A stretch of 64,000 nt of DNA from Asterias amurensis (taxonomy: Eukaryota; Echinodermata; Asteroidea; Forcipulatida; Asteriidae). The stretch lies in NCBI RefSeq assembly GCF_032118995.1, contig NC_092667.1, positions 5,944,931 through 6,008,930 of the forward strand, in the 5' to 3' direction. The position numbers were made by a program, and so were the translations under genes. Within the stretch, counting starts at the first letter, position 1. Each line of letters starts with the position of its first letter. Below, in pieces: positions 1 through 11,139 of this stretch. The notes under the pieces are model-generated. The model saw nothing but the letters and a program-made list of their open reading frames with translations, made no database searches and was not told the DNA's origin.

Positions 1-297
1 AACATTATTTGTGTAAGTTACAATCAGCAGAGGCCACAGAGAGTTGCTACAGTTACAAATGCTGCACCATATCTTTGTTCAATCATGTAAAAACCAAACT
101 TCAGTGCTTATAAAAATATAACAAAAGTTGCTGTCGTTCTATAAACAACACTTTGTGGTCCAGTGGATAGACTGCAGTGACTTTCAATTACAAGGTTGTG
201 GGTTCAACTCAAATCCCCAAAGCTAGCTAGCTAGATTGTTGTCAATTACTGAAGCACAATGTTTTGGTTTGTGCATTCATATTCATATATATTCATA

Positions 298-879
298 TTA
301 AAGTCACCTGGAAATAGAGTTTTTTTCCTTTCAAACATAAGAGTATATGCTAACGAACAATAAAACAATTTTTTAGAAATTGTTTGTCAAGATTTATATG
401 TTTAAAAAATATATAAATTGTTTGGGGGGCTGACTCCGCCTACCCCTTTTGTGACGTCGATCGAGGCAGACTTTGCCTGCAATGCGTATAGTAAACACAC
501 GTGCAAAGTACATGTACGTCCAAGTCGTGAGTTGGTACATTTCAAAAAGTGTTTTTCTGCATTCAGCAGCAATACACCTGGTCGACATTGCCGGAAAAAA
601 AAATTTTTGTTTTTTGTTTTAAACGTACAAACTCACGACTTGGTCCGTACATGTACTTTGCAATTGTGTTTACTCTACGCATTACAGGCAAAGTCTGCCT
701 CGATTGACATCACGAACAGCGCCCTCTCGGGTCGGGGTCTACTCTTAAATTTGTAAATAACATAAGAACTGATTTTTTAAAACCTTAGTTAACTGTTTAT
801 TCACATTCCACTCATCAAAACACATATATTAGTGACAAAAGCTTTATTTTGAAAAAATACCACTTCCAGGTGACTTTAA
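298..879. mobile_element. TTAA-bounded foldback DNA element (MITE-like)
   Basis: The ends are inverted copies, AGTCACCTGG at 302 and CCAGGTGACT ending at 875, each flanked by TTAA (298-301 and 876-879). Inside, a second and longer pair of inverted arms runs about 430-560 and 620-740; it includes the motif GAGGCAGACTTTGCCTG and its reverse complement. There is no transposase. TTAA duplication is typical of piggyBac-type insertion, but the family assignment is inference. Confidence 0.75.
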
Positions 880-1957
880 AGCAATGTTTGTATGAGGGAG
901 ATTGGTTTTTGCCAGCTTTGTGTTTTATATTCCCTTGTGGAAACTTTGCTGAGTTTCATTGATGGGAAGATTGTCTAAGTAGGATTTGAAACTTTGTATA
1001 GTGGAAATACGATAAAGTAAAGGTTTGCAGTAACACCATGTAATGATAATGAGTTGGGGTGGTTCTGAAAAGAACTATTAGTTTCAACTTGATTGTCTAA
1101 ACAAACAAACACGTACCTTGTCTCGTTGTCAAATCGTTGCCTGTTGATAGTCAGGCGGGTACAGTCCACAGCCCAGTGTGCAATCAGCCAAGTTGATGAG
1201 GAAATGATCGCAGCCTACTTGATCACTAAAAACTTGGGGCGTTTCTGAGAGAAATGGTGCCTGGGTCTTGCAAATACCATGTAGCTCCAATGTACTGTAA
1301 GCTCTGGTCTGGTGTTTATGAAAAAGAAGCACCGGTGCGTGACGTGGAAAATACCAGATGTGTATTGAATAAATAATTCCACATAGTTGGAGTTTTCTAT
1401 ACCTCATACAATGCCATGTACTTTTACTTTGCACAAATAAGGAAATGCTTTAAAAATAACAATTTGATCGCTATAAAAGTCTTTCTAGGTCAGCTGTACA
1501 TGTATCAAACATTTTTTCATATTGCATTACCATTTTCCTGTTGAGGGAAGACATAAGCAGGGAATCGGTTACAAATGGTTCGCATGACGTGTTATAATGG
1601 CAGGGACCTTTTTGTTTATTGGTGTTTTTTTCCTGATCAGCAAAACTGATGTCTGTTTGATTCATTTGTTTAATTAAAGGGTGGATGTATCTTGGGTAGT
1701 TACTCAAACAATTATTAATCATAAAAACTGACATGGTAAGAAGCACTGCAGCTGTTGATAATGTATAACATTTTGAAAAACATTTCCCTTCAAATGAATT
1801 TGGTTTTAGAAAGAGGGATTTGAAATATTTGAGGGAAAAAACATTTAAATCTGAGAATATAGAAGCAAGTAATTTGAATCTGCAACCTCCAGATTAACGT
1901 AAGGGGCACTCTACCAACTGAGCTATCTCGCCCAAATGTTGGCAGTCTGCATATTTT

Positions 1958-2080
1958 GTCAAGATCTTTATTCTGGGATGGGGGAAGCTTTTCAACCTGT
2001 GACTGCCTTGTTGGTCAATATCTTTATTCTGGGGTGGGGGAAGCTTTTTAAACTGTGACTGCCTTGTAGTCAGAGATCAC
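1958..2080 (+). repeat. Two-copy tandem duplication of about 68-70 bp
   Basis: The motif TCTTTATTCTGGG, a G-run, AAGCTTTT and CTGTGACTGCCTTG occurs twice head to tail with few differences. It is non-coding. Confidence 0.7.
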
Positions 2081-2576
2081 ACCCAAGTTTATGGCAGTTA
2101 GAGATAGTAGTGAACAAACTTTAATTTCCCTCAGAGATTTGCCAAGGACGAAACAAGGAAACAACTTGCCTCGTTGACCTTGGCAGTCACCCTAGAAAAC
2201 ATTTAAAGGAATATTACATACACAATTGGTTTTTGCTAGGGGAAACATTTGCTGGCAGTGTAAGCACTTTGTGTTATCCACCATGATACAAGATGTAAAG
2301 GTTTGAGACCGACTGCAATCGATTTGATTTCTCATCAAATATGACATTTCATACAGAAATGTTTCAAGGGATGTGTTCTACTATCGTCATCATAAGACCA
2401 TGTTAGTTTGATGTAAATCTGTGATCTAAGACAATTTTTTTGTCATACCAATTCTGTAATGTTCCTTTTACGTTTCAGTAGACACTTTCATTTCCCTCAA
2501 TGAAGTGCCAAAGATTAAATGACATGGAGGAAGCTCTAGGCTTGAGTATATCTGTAGATATGGTAGAAAGCGTCAG

Positions 2577-2693
2577 GCCTGATTCTTTGTTCCTTGTAAG
2601 GGCAAGCTTCTTTATTAAAGGGCACCTCTGAGGAAAGTCTTGTCTTTCTTGGGAACATTTTAAGGACACCAAGGCAATGTCTCGTAGTGCTTG
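2577..2693 (+). repeat. Repeat family A copy (degenerate)
   Basis: It shares the order CAGGCCTGAT, AAGGGCAAG, AAAGGGCACC, TGAGGAAA, GACACCAAGGCAATG with copies at 3209-3384, 9191-9351, 37926-38303 and 63318-63463. No coding function is seen; the open frames in these copies are by-products of the repeat. Confidence 0.6.
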
Positions 2694-3048
2694 TTCAACT
2701 CATTTTGAATCTGGTCATGTGAAATGAATTGTTGTCCAAGTAAAATTGTTGAGCTACAAGACCTGCAGTTTGAACTCTGGAAGAGCAAAGCCAAATTAAC
2801 AGAGTTGCTTGTTAATGTTAAATCTTGTTACACTTTGTTTTATCCTGGGGATAACAGTTTATTGTTGACGCTTCATAATCATACATTAAATCATTATAAA
2901 TAATATTCAGATGAGAAAAGTGGAAACAAATCACAACCATTACACGAATACTTAATACTTTCAGCATTAGTCTTGACAAAGTACAGAGAAGAAATCCCAT
3001 TTATGGTAGAAATTAGACAACTTATCGTTACTTGTTCTTGACTGACAG

Positions 3049-4344
3049 GGTTATGAGTCGCCCATACCTCCTCTAATGTTTGAAGGTCCAACTCCATCCG
3101 AAGACGCCTGTTCCAAACATGTTTGTGATGTATGTGATGGGAGGGTGTTCGTTGGCAAACCGCAGTGGCTTGGTAAGATTATATTTCCTTCTTCCAATCA
3201 GCCATTGGCAGGCCTGTATGCCTCGTGTGAAAGGGCAAGGGCACCAAGGCATTTTCCCCTTGGTAAAGGGCACCCTAGGAGGAAATTATAAATTTCTACT
3301 GGAGCATTTCAAGGGCACCAAGGCAATGACCAGAGGGCATAGAGGCAATTGCCTTTGTTGCCTCTGTGAAGTCTCATGCCTGCATTGATATTTTCACCCA
3401 TCTTTCTAGTAAGGTGTGCTGTAACACTAAGGCCCTTTTACTCTGATCAGCTCTGGGGAGGCCCTAGGAGTTTTGTACCCTTTGGTTACCCGGCTCTCTT
3501 TCATACTGTCCCTGTTAGGTCCCTATTCCACTGGGTTTTAGCTGCCTGTTTCAAGAACACCCATGGTTTAACCGCTTACCCCTACCCCTACTCAAGAGCA
3601 GTGGTAGCTGTTCCCTGCGGTATGCCCAGGCCTTGAAATAACCCATGACATTTGCAGCAATTGCTGTGGTGCCCTGTGCTTTTGCTGTGGTGCCCTGTGC
3701 AAGGTTCCTAAACTAATTTACATTGTCCTCATAGAGGTGCCCCCTTACAAGAGGGAAATTACTGTGCCCCTTCAAGAGTGAAAGTGAGTCCAGTATGCCA
3801 ATTTGTAGATCAGGGTTAAGCGATCCAAGTGGGAAAGGCTGATAATCCCTGGGGCTGCCCCTGGGGAATAGAGCAGTGTGAACAAGAACCATGTTGATTA
3901 TGAATGGACACCACTGATCCTTTTCAAAACGACCATAAGTTACTGACATCAAGTGTAACCTCAAACCTCACTGATTGTATCTGCACAGTGAAAAGTTTCA
4001 AATTCTACTTTTGTTTTTGTTTTTTGTTTTTTTTACGATAATGTAAATTTATCCAGTGCTGGTAGTTTTAAACTTAAAGGCAGGGTGTACTTTTGGTTTT
4101 TGTCAAAGACCAGTATACTCCTTGTGTCAAAGAGTAAGCTACTTTTGGTATTTTAATTTCAGGACATCTGAAATCCAAGCGGCATTACAAAAAGGCAAGG
4201 AAAGTGAAGCTGGCATCATTGATGAGGTCTTATCAGGAGAAATTGGATACCGTAGAAACCACAGTCGTTGAAAAACATCAGGAGGGATTAATGGGTGACC
4301 CGGAAGTTGTGGAACAAATCGTTGATGAGAACACAAAGATGTAG
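3049..4344 (+). CDS. TRIT1: tRNA isopentenyltransferase (TRIT1-like), last two exons only
   Basis: There are two exons, 3049-3172 and 4163-4344 (TAG at 4342-4344), joined in phase 1 at good GT-AG sites. They encode about 102 residues. The central part is a U1/matrin-type C2H2 zinc finger split by the intron: CDVC in the first exon, then GKPQWLG, and HLKSKRH in the second, followed by a basic stretch (YKKARKVK). TRIT1 proteins, which transfer a dimethylallyl group to A37 of some tRNAs in cytosol and mitochondria, end in just such a finger (human CDLC...HIKSKSH). The catalytic domain would lie upstream of the window. Spacing between the second Cys and first His is 13, one more than in the human protein as remembered. 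Another U1-like zinc-finger protein is the main alternative. The intron holds a repeat A copy. Confidence 0.68.
3209..3384 (+). repeat. Repeat family A copy
   Basis: It lies in the TRIT1-like intron. It begins CAGGCCTGTATGCC and ends near AGTCTCATGCCTGC, giving short imperfect inverted ends (CAGGC.TG). The body holds GGGCAAGGGCACCAAGGC and a GGCAATTGCC-like palindrome. It is probably a non-autonomous DNA element; the family is not identified. Confidence 0.7.
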
Positions 4345-4651
4345 TTTGGAAATATATTGGAATTCAAACAACTATAAAATTCTACATAATTCATTGAGAG
4401 TCACTGTTTTGCTACAAATAATTGCAGGGATGTTATTCATCCATTTCAAAACGATATTCCGTTTTTTGTTTGCCAAGATTAAAGGTTTTTTTGTACCCCC
4501 CCCCAAAAAAAAAAGGGCTAGTTACTTTTTGTAGGACAAAAGGCACAATGTCCACAGATTTACATTAAACTTACACAGTTTGAAGATAATGATGGTAGAA
4601 AGCTTCCCTGAAAATATTACTTGCTGAGGTGCTGTAGTTTTTGAGATCTTA

Positions 4652-4746
4652 GTAAAACAATGTCATGAAAGTAACTTTCGTCTCACTGATCATGAGACAA
4701 AAGTTATTCTAGCATTTACAAATGTATTTTCATGACATTGTTTTAC
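4652..4746. repeat. Small foldback repeat
   Basis: GTAAAACAATGTCATGAAA (from 4652) is inverted as TTTCATGACATTGTTTTAC (ending 4746), with an inner palindrome GTCTCACTGATCATGAGAC. It probably belongs to a larger MITE remnant spanning about 4500-4760. Confidence 0.65.
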
Positions 4747-4799
4747 AGAAAGGGTGCACGTTTTGTTTATATGTCCCATAATGCACAAATTATTGACTG

Positions 4800-4805
4800 A
4801 ATAAA
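4800..4805 (+). terminator. Possible polyadenylation signal of the TRIT1-like gene
   Basis: AATAAA lies 456 bp after the stop codon. It is the first canonical hexamer I noticed downstream; use is inferred. Confidence 0.35.
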
Positions 4806-5370
4806 TTATATGTGTTCAAAGTAACTATTGCTCAGTGCTGTAACAGTTGAGGTGTCCCCTCTTACGTATTGAATGAAGTGATCTTGAAACAGAATATGCT
4901 GCCGTTTTGTATAGACCTTATCTCAATGCAGCGTATGCTGTGAATGGTTGAACTGAATACATTACTGGTCTGTGATTGGCTGAATGTTTTTAGATGACAA
5001 GCACAGAAAATAGTAAAACCACTACGCTTGAAATGTGAAATGTGTCCGAAGTTTCTACCTTCATGGATTGTAAAAATAAATAAAAAACGCTGCAAAAACA
5101 ACTCAAAGTTAAATTCCAAGTTTGTTAATTTGTCTGCTGTAACAATCAATATCACAAAAGTACAAAACAAAACAACTCTGCAAAATATTTAAGTGTTTTC
5201 ATCACGCATATAATTCTTTGACATTATTTTGTATGAGAAGATAATGTTGCAAGCACTAAAGAATGCCTCTATATTCGGTAAAATAATTATAAAAATGTGA
5301 TCAACCGTCGCGGACTAAACAAGTGTTGTATAGAATTTGAGGCATTGCATGGTGAGGTATCAATATATAT

Positions 5371-5774
5371 TTGGTTTGCGGTAACACAATATGTGTATTT
5401 ACGTGCCAGGTAGAGTTTGTTCTTAGAGAACTGTCTTGCTTAACTGTATAAATAAGCCCACTTATCTCTTACCTCTTCAGTCTCCTGACGACGACTAAAG
5501 CAAGCTAGTCGAAACGTTGAGACCAATCCAAGAACTGACTCCACGGTAGTACAGTTAATTACGATTCTATAAGCTAAAGTAGTAGTCCAAGCCTATTTCT
5601 TTACCATCCGCCCAGGTAATAGTTAATAAGCAGGACAGTTCTTTTCAGAACTGAGAAGTCTCCCGAACACCCGAAAAATCTACTCCGCGGCAGTAGAATT
5701 AAGTACGACAGTTCTCTAAGAACAAACTCTATACCTGACAAGTACATACACACATGGTGTTACCGCAAACCAAA
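5371..5774. mobile_element. Foldback element with a hammerhead-like motif
   Basis: The terminal arms TTGGTTTGCGGTAACAC (5371) and GTGTTACCGCAAACCAA (to 5774) continue inward as imperfect inverted repeats, including AGTTTGTTCTTAGAGAACTGTC and its complement. The centre carries the ribozyme-like stretch 5480-5523. No protein is encoded. The motif CTGAnGA...GAAACGTT is known from Penelope-like retroelements and retrozymes, so this could be a composite of a foldback element and such a fragment. Confidence 0.65.
5480..5523 (+). ncRNA. Hammerhead-ribozyme-like core
   Basis: The parts appear in hammerhead order. Stem I is GTCTC (5480-5484) pairing with GAGAC (5519-5523). The core is CTGACGA (5485-5491). 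Stem II is GACTA (5493-5497) with TAGTC (5506-5510) and an 8-base loop. GAAAC (5511-5515) follows, then GTT (5516-5518). ACGT at 5514-5517 would form the two-base stem III seen in minimal or dimeric hammerheads, with cleavage expected after 5518. One base (C5492) between the core A and stem II departs from the standard fold. Activity is not shown. Confidence 0.45.
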
Positions 5775-5890
5775 TAAACAAGTGTTGTTACTATCGAGAA
5801 ACCCAATTCATTAAAACTGTTATCCAATGGGGGAATAGACTCTAAAGTGTAGATTCGTGAAACGTGCACTAATGAATGGCGATCCTTAGC

Positions 5891-6131
5891 GAGGTTTAGC
5901 TGCTCGTTACGTGAGCAAACGCGTGAACGTGAACGTCAACAAATTGTATTGTTCCTAGGTGACGTCACCACTTTGGACGTATTGCATGCTCACGTATGAC
6001 GTCTGTGCGCACGTACATACCTGACGTGAAAAATTGTTACTTCACGTATGCTAAAAACGAGATTTAAATGACACAATTTCTGATATTCACGTTCACAATC
6101 ACGTTGCTCGCGGAACGTGCAGCTAAACCTC
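5891..6131. mobile_element. Short inverted-repeat element (MITE-like)
   Basis: GAGGTTTAGCTGC (5891) and GCAGCTAAACCTC (to 6131) bound about 241 bp. Arms extend inward through GTGAACGTGAACGT and its near complement ACGTTCACAATCACGT. It is rich in ACGT motifs and non-coding. Confidence 0.65.
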
Positions 6132-6400
6132 CATATTATTGGCTTAGAGGTGCGCAGCGCGTATACGGGTGCATCTTTTCATTGGTTATCATCAAATCAT
6201 TTGATGGCGGTCGATAACGCTATAATAAGTATTTCACTATATAGTGTTCGATAAGCTTCCCTGCATGGGTCTACCCCGTCGGTGCTCACTAGGGTGAGCC
6301 CCTGGACAAGAGCTAAACGAACGACCACTCACCGCTCTCGTAGTGACGTCATGCACCTATCAGTGAACCCACTCCACAAGCAACGCACTGGGGTCTGACC

Positions 6401-6627
6401 CTAGACTTGTGGACAAGTCGTTAAATCGGCCCACGCGCTGAGATAGTGCTCTCGCGAGATCACTGCTCTCGCGAGATCACTGCTCTCGCGCGAACTGATG
6501 GCTCCCCGATTTCGACTCCTCATTTAAGTCAAAATCGGGGAGCCATCAGTTCGCGCAAGAGCAGTGATCTCGCGAGAGCACTATCTCAGCGCGTGGGGCC
6601 GATTTAACGACTTGTCCACAAGTCTAG
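6401..6627. mobile_element. Near-perfect long foldback
   Basis: Two arms of roughly 100 bp, CTAGACTTGTGGACAAGTCG... and its reverse complement ending CCACAAGTCTAG, surround a short centre (TTTCGACTCCTCATTTAAG). The left arm carries TCGCGAGATCACTGCTC in two tandem copies where the right arm has one. It is non-coding and would extrude as a cruciform. Confidence 0.8.
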
Positions 6628-7230
6628 GCTGACCCTGCTGCGAATCTTTGTTTTCTTTCCCAAACGACATTGCAATGATTTGGTAGAAGAGCAGGCCAAC
6701 TTCATTATGACGTAATTTTGACGGAAAGGGGAAACAAATATTGCAATGTCGTTTGGGGAAAAAAAATCGCGACCCGGGTGAGCGAGCCCCTACGTCAAAG
6801 CTACTCGAACGCACAGTACCGGGGGCAGACCGTGGTCGACCCAGGGAAGCTAATCGAACGCCTCCATTAAAGGGACTATGCCGCCTTATTGTCGACTGGC
6901 ATGGACAGCTTTTTTGTATCCCTGGTGATTATGCGGGTAATTTATAACGAACGTGACTCAACAACTTTGCTCATAGCCTGGCAGACACACACAGCCCACA
7001 TCATATCTTGATTATGCGGGTGATTTAAATATCGTGAGCGTGATGACGAAATGACTTCGTGTTTGAACCTTGCCTCGCGCACAGGGCATTTTTACTTAAA
7101 TGTCTGCTGCATCAACAACCATAATAGGTTCATTTGTTGTTGTTTCCACGATTGATGTGTTTCTGGATCAGTTGATGTAAGGCACTGTATTTCTACTTCT
7201 CCTTCTACTGTACTGCTCTCGTTCACTAAA

Positions 7231-10200
7231 ATGGGCTCGCTGAGGAGGAAGGTGGCGCTAGTAACAGGTAAGAAACGGGAACGTTGTCTTCGGTTATTTC
7301 ATGATTACTTTATAGTCCAGCTGTTAACAATGAACTTCTTTTTGTGTATGTCACTACGGTCTTGGTGTTGGAAATTGCATTGGGAAGTTAGTTATATACA
7401 AATGGCATAACCCTAGACCAGTTGTTTCTATCAGACACAGCCAATAATCAGAAAAGGAGAATATAACTTGTAGGTAGTGTTCTGAAGGATGATACCCAAG
7501 CCTACATCTGTATGAATGGACTGTGAGTAGGTGGCAACGACCCCTGGAAACAAGTTGATTTCAGCCCACACCTATATCCTTGAAGTTGCATTCATGCTCT
7601 GTATTCTGGCAACTTGCATAGAACAAAAACTAATACCAATTTTAAGGAGTATTGAATATACGTAATAAATAAAAACTGCTGATTTTATAGAGGGCTACCT
7701 GCATAATATTTATTGATTTTAATATTTAAAAGGTATGGTTGAGGTACCGGGACTTTATATTGTTGTATTTAATTTACCAGCTGACTAGTCGTGCTTCAAT
7801 AGTCTTTGATACTAAAGTCACCCAAGCTTATTGGATTTCACAAAGAGCTAATAGCTGGTCGACTATAATGGGCGACTATAATAGGCCTGGGCGACTCGAG
7901 ATAAGACTATATAGTCTTATCTCGAGTAAGGACGACTTAGGACACTGTCTTAACTTTTAAAGACACTGGACACTATTGGTAATTATTATTTTCGCAGGTG
8001 CAAGTTCTGGCATTGGTGCCGAAACTGCCCGGCAGCTTGCCTCCTTGAACTGCCAGATAGCTCTGACAGGACGGAGTGCCGGGAACCTGGGGAAAATTAA
8101 AGATGAGTGTATCGAACAAGGACTGGATGAAAACCTCGTAAGTAGTCAACTTATTGATTGACATAATTATGGAAAATTCCGAACTCATAGTGCTAGTGCA
8201 CCACACGAGACTAAACTTCATGCGCTAAACTCAGGCCCAAATCCATGAAATAGAATGATTCACATAAATTAATAACCGTTAAAACTGTGGTGTGTTTTTT
8301 GGGTAACTTTATGACATCCAGCGCTATGCGCGTTCGTTATAGGATGGTGTTGATTGTAGTGTTCTGTTCTTTTCGTATTTTCTTTCCTGTTTATAGATTC
8401 TCTTATTACCGGGCGATTTGACAGACGACACTTTCTTAGAAAGAATATTAAATGAAACGGTCAAAGAGTTTGGAAGACTGGACATTGTGGTAAGTGACTC
8501 TAAGTAGCTTACTGTGTTAAAGTAACAAACCTGTGTAACTGTTGCCTGCTAAGCAGAAATGAGAAGGATACCAGTCACAATTTGTAATTCTTTGTAATAA
8601 CCGTTTTACATACGCCTTGCTGTTTTTCTACAGGTTAACTGTGCGGGTCGCCCGTGTCTAGGTTATTTGGAAGACTCGTCCATGGAAATGTTTGACGAGG
8701 TCTTTAAGATCAACTTGAGGGCACCCTTTGTACTCACCCAGCTGGCAATGTCACACTTGGTTAAATCGAAAGGTTTGGCTAAAATTTAATAAACCTTCAT
8801 TTTCGAAAATCGATCTCTCGTTTTTGTAAAATAGATGGAATTTGAACCCAAACTCATGCTCCAATTGCAACAACGAACGGTATGGCCCTATATTTATAAA
8901 AAAAAAAATTAATTTAAAAAGAAAGTAACAACAAGAGAAACATGAGCGGATATTTTTTATAAATTTATTTTTATTTTAATTATTGAAGAAATAACAATTT
9001 TTAAAGATGTATTTATTGTATCTTAAAGGTGTGGTGGTGAATGTTTCAAGTTGCGCGAGCCTTGTGTCAGTAAGTGGATAATTATTATTTTACATAAAGA
9101 TTTATTGTAACATTTTCTAAATGTATTTATTGTAGTGTTTCTAATATTGTTTGTAAAATAATAGCTTTATATCGCAGCTAAAACCATGGCCCACAGACCT
9201 GTATTATGCTTCGTTTTTGAAAGGGCAAGGGCGCCATTGCGTGTTCTCCTTGGTAAAGGGCAACCTATTAAATTGTTAGGTTCTACTGGGCTTCAAGGAC
9301 ACCAAGGCATGGAGGCAACCGCCTTCGTTGCCTCCGTGAAGTATAAGTCAGGGGTGGATTTCACAAAGAGTTAGGACTAATCCTAACTTAGGACTAGTCC
9401 TAGGAGATATACAAATTGCATGGATAGTCCTAAAGTTAGGACGAGTAACTGGTCCTAACTCGAGATAAGACTAGTCCTAACTCTTTGTGAAATCCACCCC
9501 TGGGCTCGTTACGGGTTGAGTGCACATAAGGCCTGCAATAATCGTTACAAGAAACCAATAATATATCGCAGTGGATTCCCTGTTTTTAAATGGTGATATG
9601 TTGTTGTCCTTTCTTACCCTAGCACCCAAGCAGCCTTATATACTGCATGTCTAAAGCAGGATTGGATGGATTGACGCATTCCGCTGCCCAAGGTAAGATG
9701 GCGGACCGTTACGTCACAAAACTTTATTACGAACAACGATAACCTCGTTCCCATAGGTGTGTACGAGCTCATCGCTCCCCCTCCCCAGTCTTATCTTAAT
9801 TGTTATTATTTGTTATTATCTGTCTCCAGAGTATGCTAAATGTGGAGTCCGTGTGAATGCAGTGAGGTGAGTAGAAAGAGGTTGTGCCTTTTCGAAGCTG
9901 CGGTTTCTGCCCGGGCTCCCGTTTTAAGCCCCATGAAAAACACGTTTTCAATTAAACATGATAAAATCTCGCAGCTATTGTGGACGGACATCTATAACTT
10001 TGTACGACGTTTTAAAAAATATCAGATAAAAATGTCTACAGTCGCTTGTCGTCCATTAACGATGTGTTTCTTTTCCAACTCTTGCAGCCCTGGTGCTACA
10101 ATGACGCCACTGTTTGAAAGAAATGGAGCCGACGTTGACAAGGTATAGCATTGTTCAGGAATAACGGTTTGCTAAATGTGATGTTTTATTACAGAGCAAA

Positions 10201-10757
10201 GAATCACACTAATTATGTATGCAATGTATTTACACAATAGTACTGTATACATGTGTTTTATTAGTTGAATATTTGATAGCTGGAATATGTGATCAGGGGT
10301 TATCTAGGTCAGTGGGAATGATTCAATGCGCATGTGTGGATGCAGGAATGGTTCAGTGCGCATGTGTGGATGCATCGGCCAATCCCAGCGCCGTAAGCGT
10401 TGGATGGGGTGCTTGTATGTACCGAGGGGATAGCCCTACTTTTTAAATTTGAGCACGGTTTAAAACGGGCCAGATTAAATCAATAGAGGGCAGTCTCGTG
10501 ATAATGAAATAATGTGATTATGACCTCTGACCTTGCGAATTTTACAGGTTATTGAGATGAGTAAGAGACGTCATCCATTGGGACGTCATGGTGACGTATC
10601 AGAGGTTGCTAAGGCAATAGTGTTTCTAGCGTCAGATTCGAGTTCCATGGTGACTGGACACTGTTTGACCGTTGATGGCGGGCGGAGTACACTCCCAGGC
10701 GCACCGCTGAAAGAAGCAGATGATGATGCTGACTCGTCTATGAAATGTCCGTTATAA
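7231..10757 (+). CDS. Classical short-chain dehydrogenase/reductase (SDR), 273 aa
   Basis: Nine exons join in frame: 7231-7267, 7998-8137, 8397-8489, 8634-8772, 9029-9069, 9623-9692, 9830-9866, 10088-10142, 10548-10757. The sum is 822 bp, giving 273 residues. The start ATG begins [13 protein letters not shown], the usual first beta strand. Rossmann motif TGASSGIG is at residues 12-19, NCAG at 92-95, the Ser region NVSS at 140-143 and the catalytic pair YCMSK at Tyr157/Lys161. The family oxidises or reduces alcohols and ketones with NAD(P); the substrate cannot be read from sequence. The N-terminus shows no clear signal peptide, so it is probably cytosolic. The C-terminus ([10 protein letters not shown]...) is typical of SDRs. 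Introns carry repeat A and palindromic elements. The call to the superfamily is secure; the exact orthologue is not. Confidence 0.93.
7826..7961. repeat. Diverged copy of palindromic MITE family B
   Basis: GGATTTCACAAAGAGCTA followed by an inner palindrome, CTCGAGATAAGACTATATAGTC and its complement. It resembles the elements at 9351-9500 and 31446-31594. It lies in SDR intron 1, just before a family C end (7965-7985). Confidence 0.5.
9191..9351 (+). repeat. Repeat family A copy
   Basis: It carries the family landmarks CCTGTATTATGCTTCG, AAGGGCAAGGGCGCC, AAGGGCAACC and GGAGGCAACCGCC. It lies in SDR intron 5 and directly abuts the MITE at 9351. Confidence 0.7.
9351..9500. mobile_element. Palindromic MITE family B, 150 bp
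   Basis: The termini GGGGTGGATTTCACAAAGAG and CTCTTTGTGAAATCCACCCC are perfect inverted copies. The arms consist of reiterated (TTAGGACTAGTCC)-like palindromes. It lies in an SDR intron and is non-coding; target duplication is not obvious. Confidence 0.85.
10326..10383 (+). repeat. Short tandem duplication
   Basis: TGCGCATGTGTGGATGCA occurs twice about 32 bp apart within the last SDR intron. Confidence 0.6.
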
Positions 10758-10931
10758 GTAATGTCATCATCTACATGGTCCTTAATTGAAATGTTAGAGT
10801 GTCAAATCTTTTCATTGTTGACAAACAAACCGAGCTGGTTGGCATGGACATTTAACGGACGTTCTGAACAAATTCAAAACAATTTCCATACTTTCAAAAA
10901 AAAATATCCCATGATTGGTTGCTTTGTTTCC

Positions 10932-10937
10932 AATAAA
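10932..10937 (+). terminator. Probable polyadenylation signal of the SDR gene
   Basis: AATAAA lies 175 bp after the SDR stop codon, a normal 3' UTR distance. Confidence 0.55.
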
Positions 10938-11097
10938 TTTCCAGTTTTAATAACTGTTTTGGATATAAATGAATACACCCAAGGAAGTGATTATTATTAT
11001 TGTTATTATTATTTATTTGGCAATTCACATAAAAATACAAAAATACAACTAGTAGTGAGTTTGAGTAGGTTTTTTTTGCAGTAGGATGCCAAAGCAG

Positions 11098-11139
11098 TCT
11101 TCTGAAGACGATCAGAACATACAGGTCGAAACGTCAAGT
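11098..11139 (+). ncRNA. Second hammerhead-like motif (degenerate)
   Basis: CTGAAGA (11102-11108), one spacer base, GATC/GGTC as a 4-bp stem II (with one G-T pair) around a 10-base loop, then GAAACGTC (11128-11135). Stem I is reduced to CTT/AAG. It has the same layout as 5480-5523, so it is probably a remnant of the same or a related element. Confidence 0.35.

Larger units (their letters stand above)
1..3048. other. Intron or upstream DNA of the TRIT1-like gene, repeat-rich
   Basis: No exon could be supported here. The upstream TRIT1-like exons are expected to lie to the left of the window or to be missed. Visible contents are a tRNA-like SINE head near 153-218, a TTAA-bounded foldback element (298-879), a tRNA-like stretch on the minus strand near 1865-1934, a tandem duplication near 1960-2075 and a degenerate copy of a dispersed repeat at 2577-2693. 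The open frames here are short and show no family signature. Confidence 0.5.

Noticed and set aside
153-218. tRNA gene on the plus strand
   Set aside because: Only box-like fragments are present; cloverleaf pairing is poor, so a SINE head is more likely.
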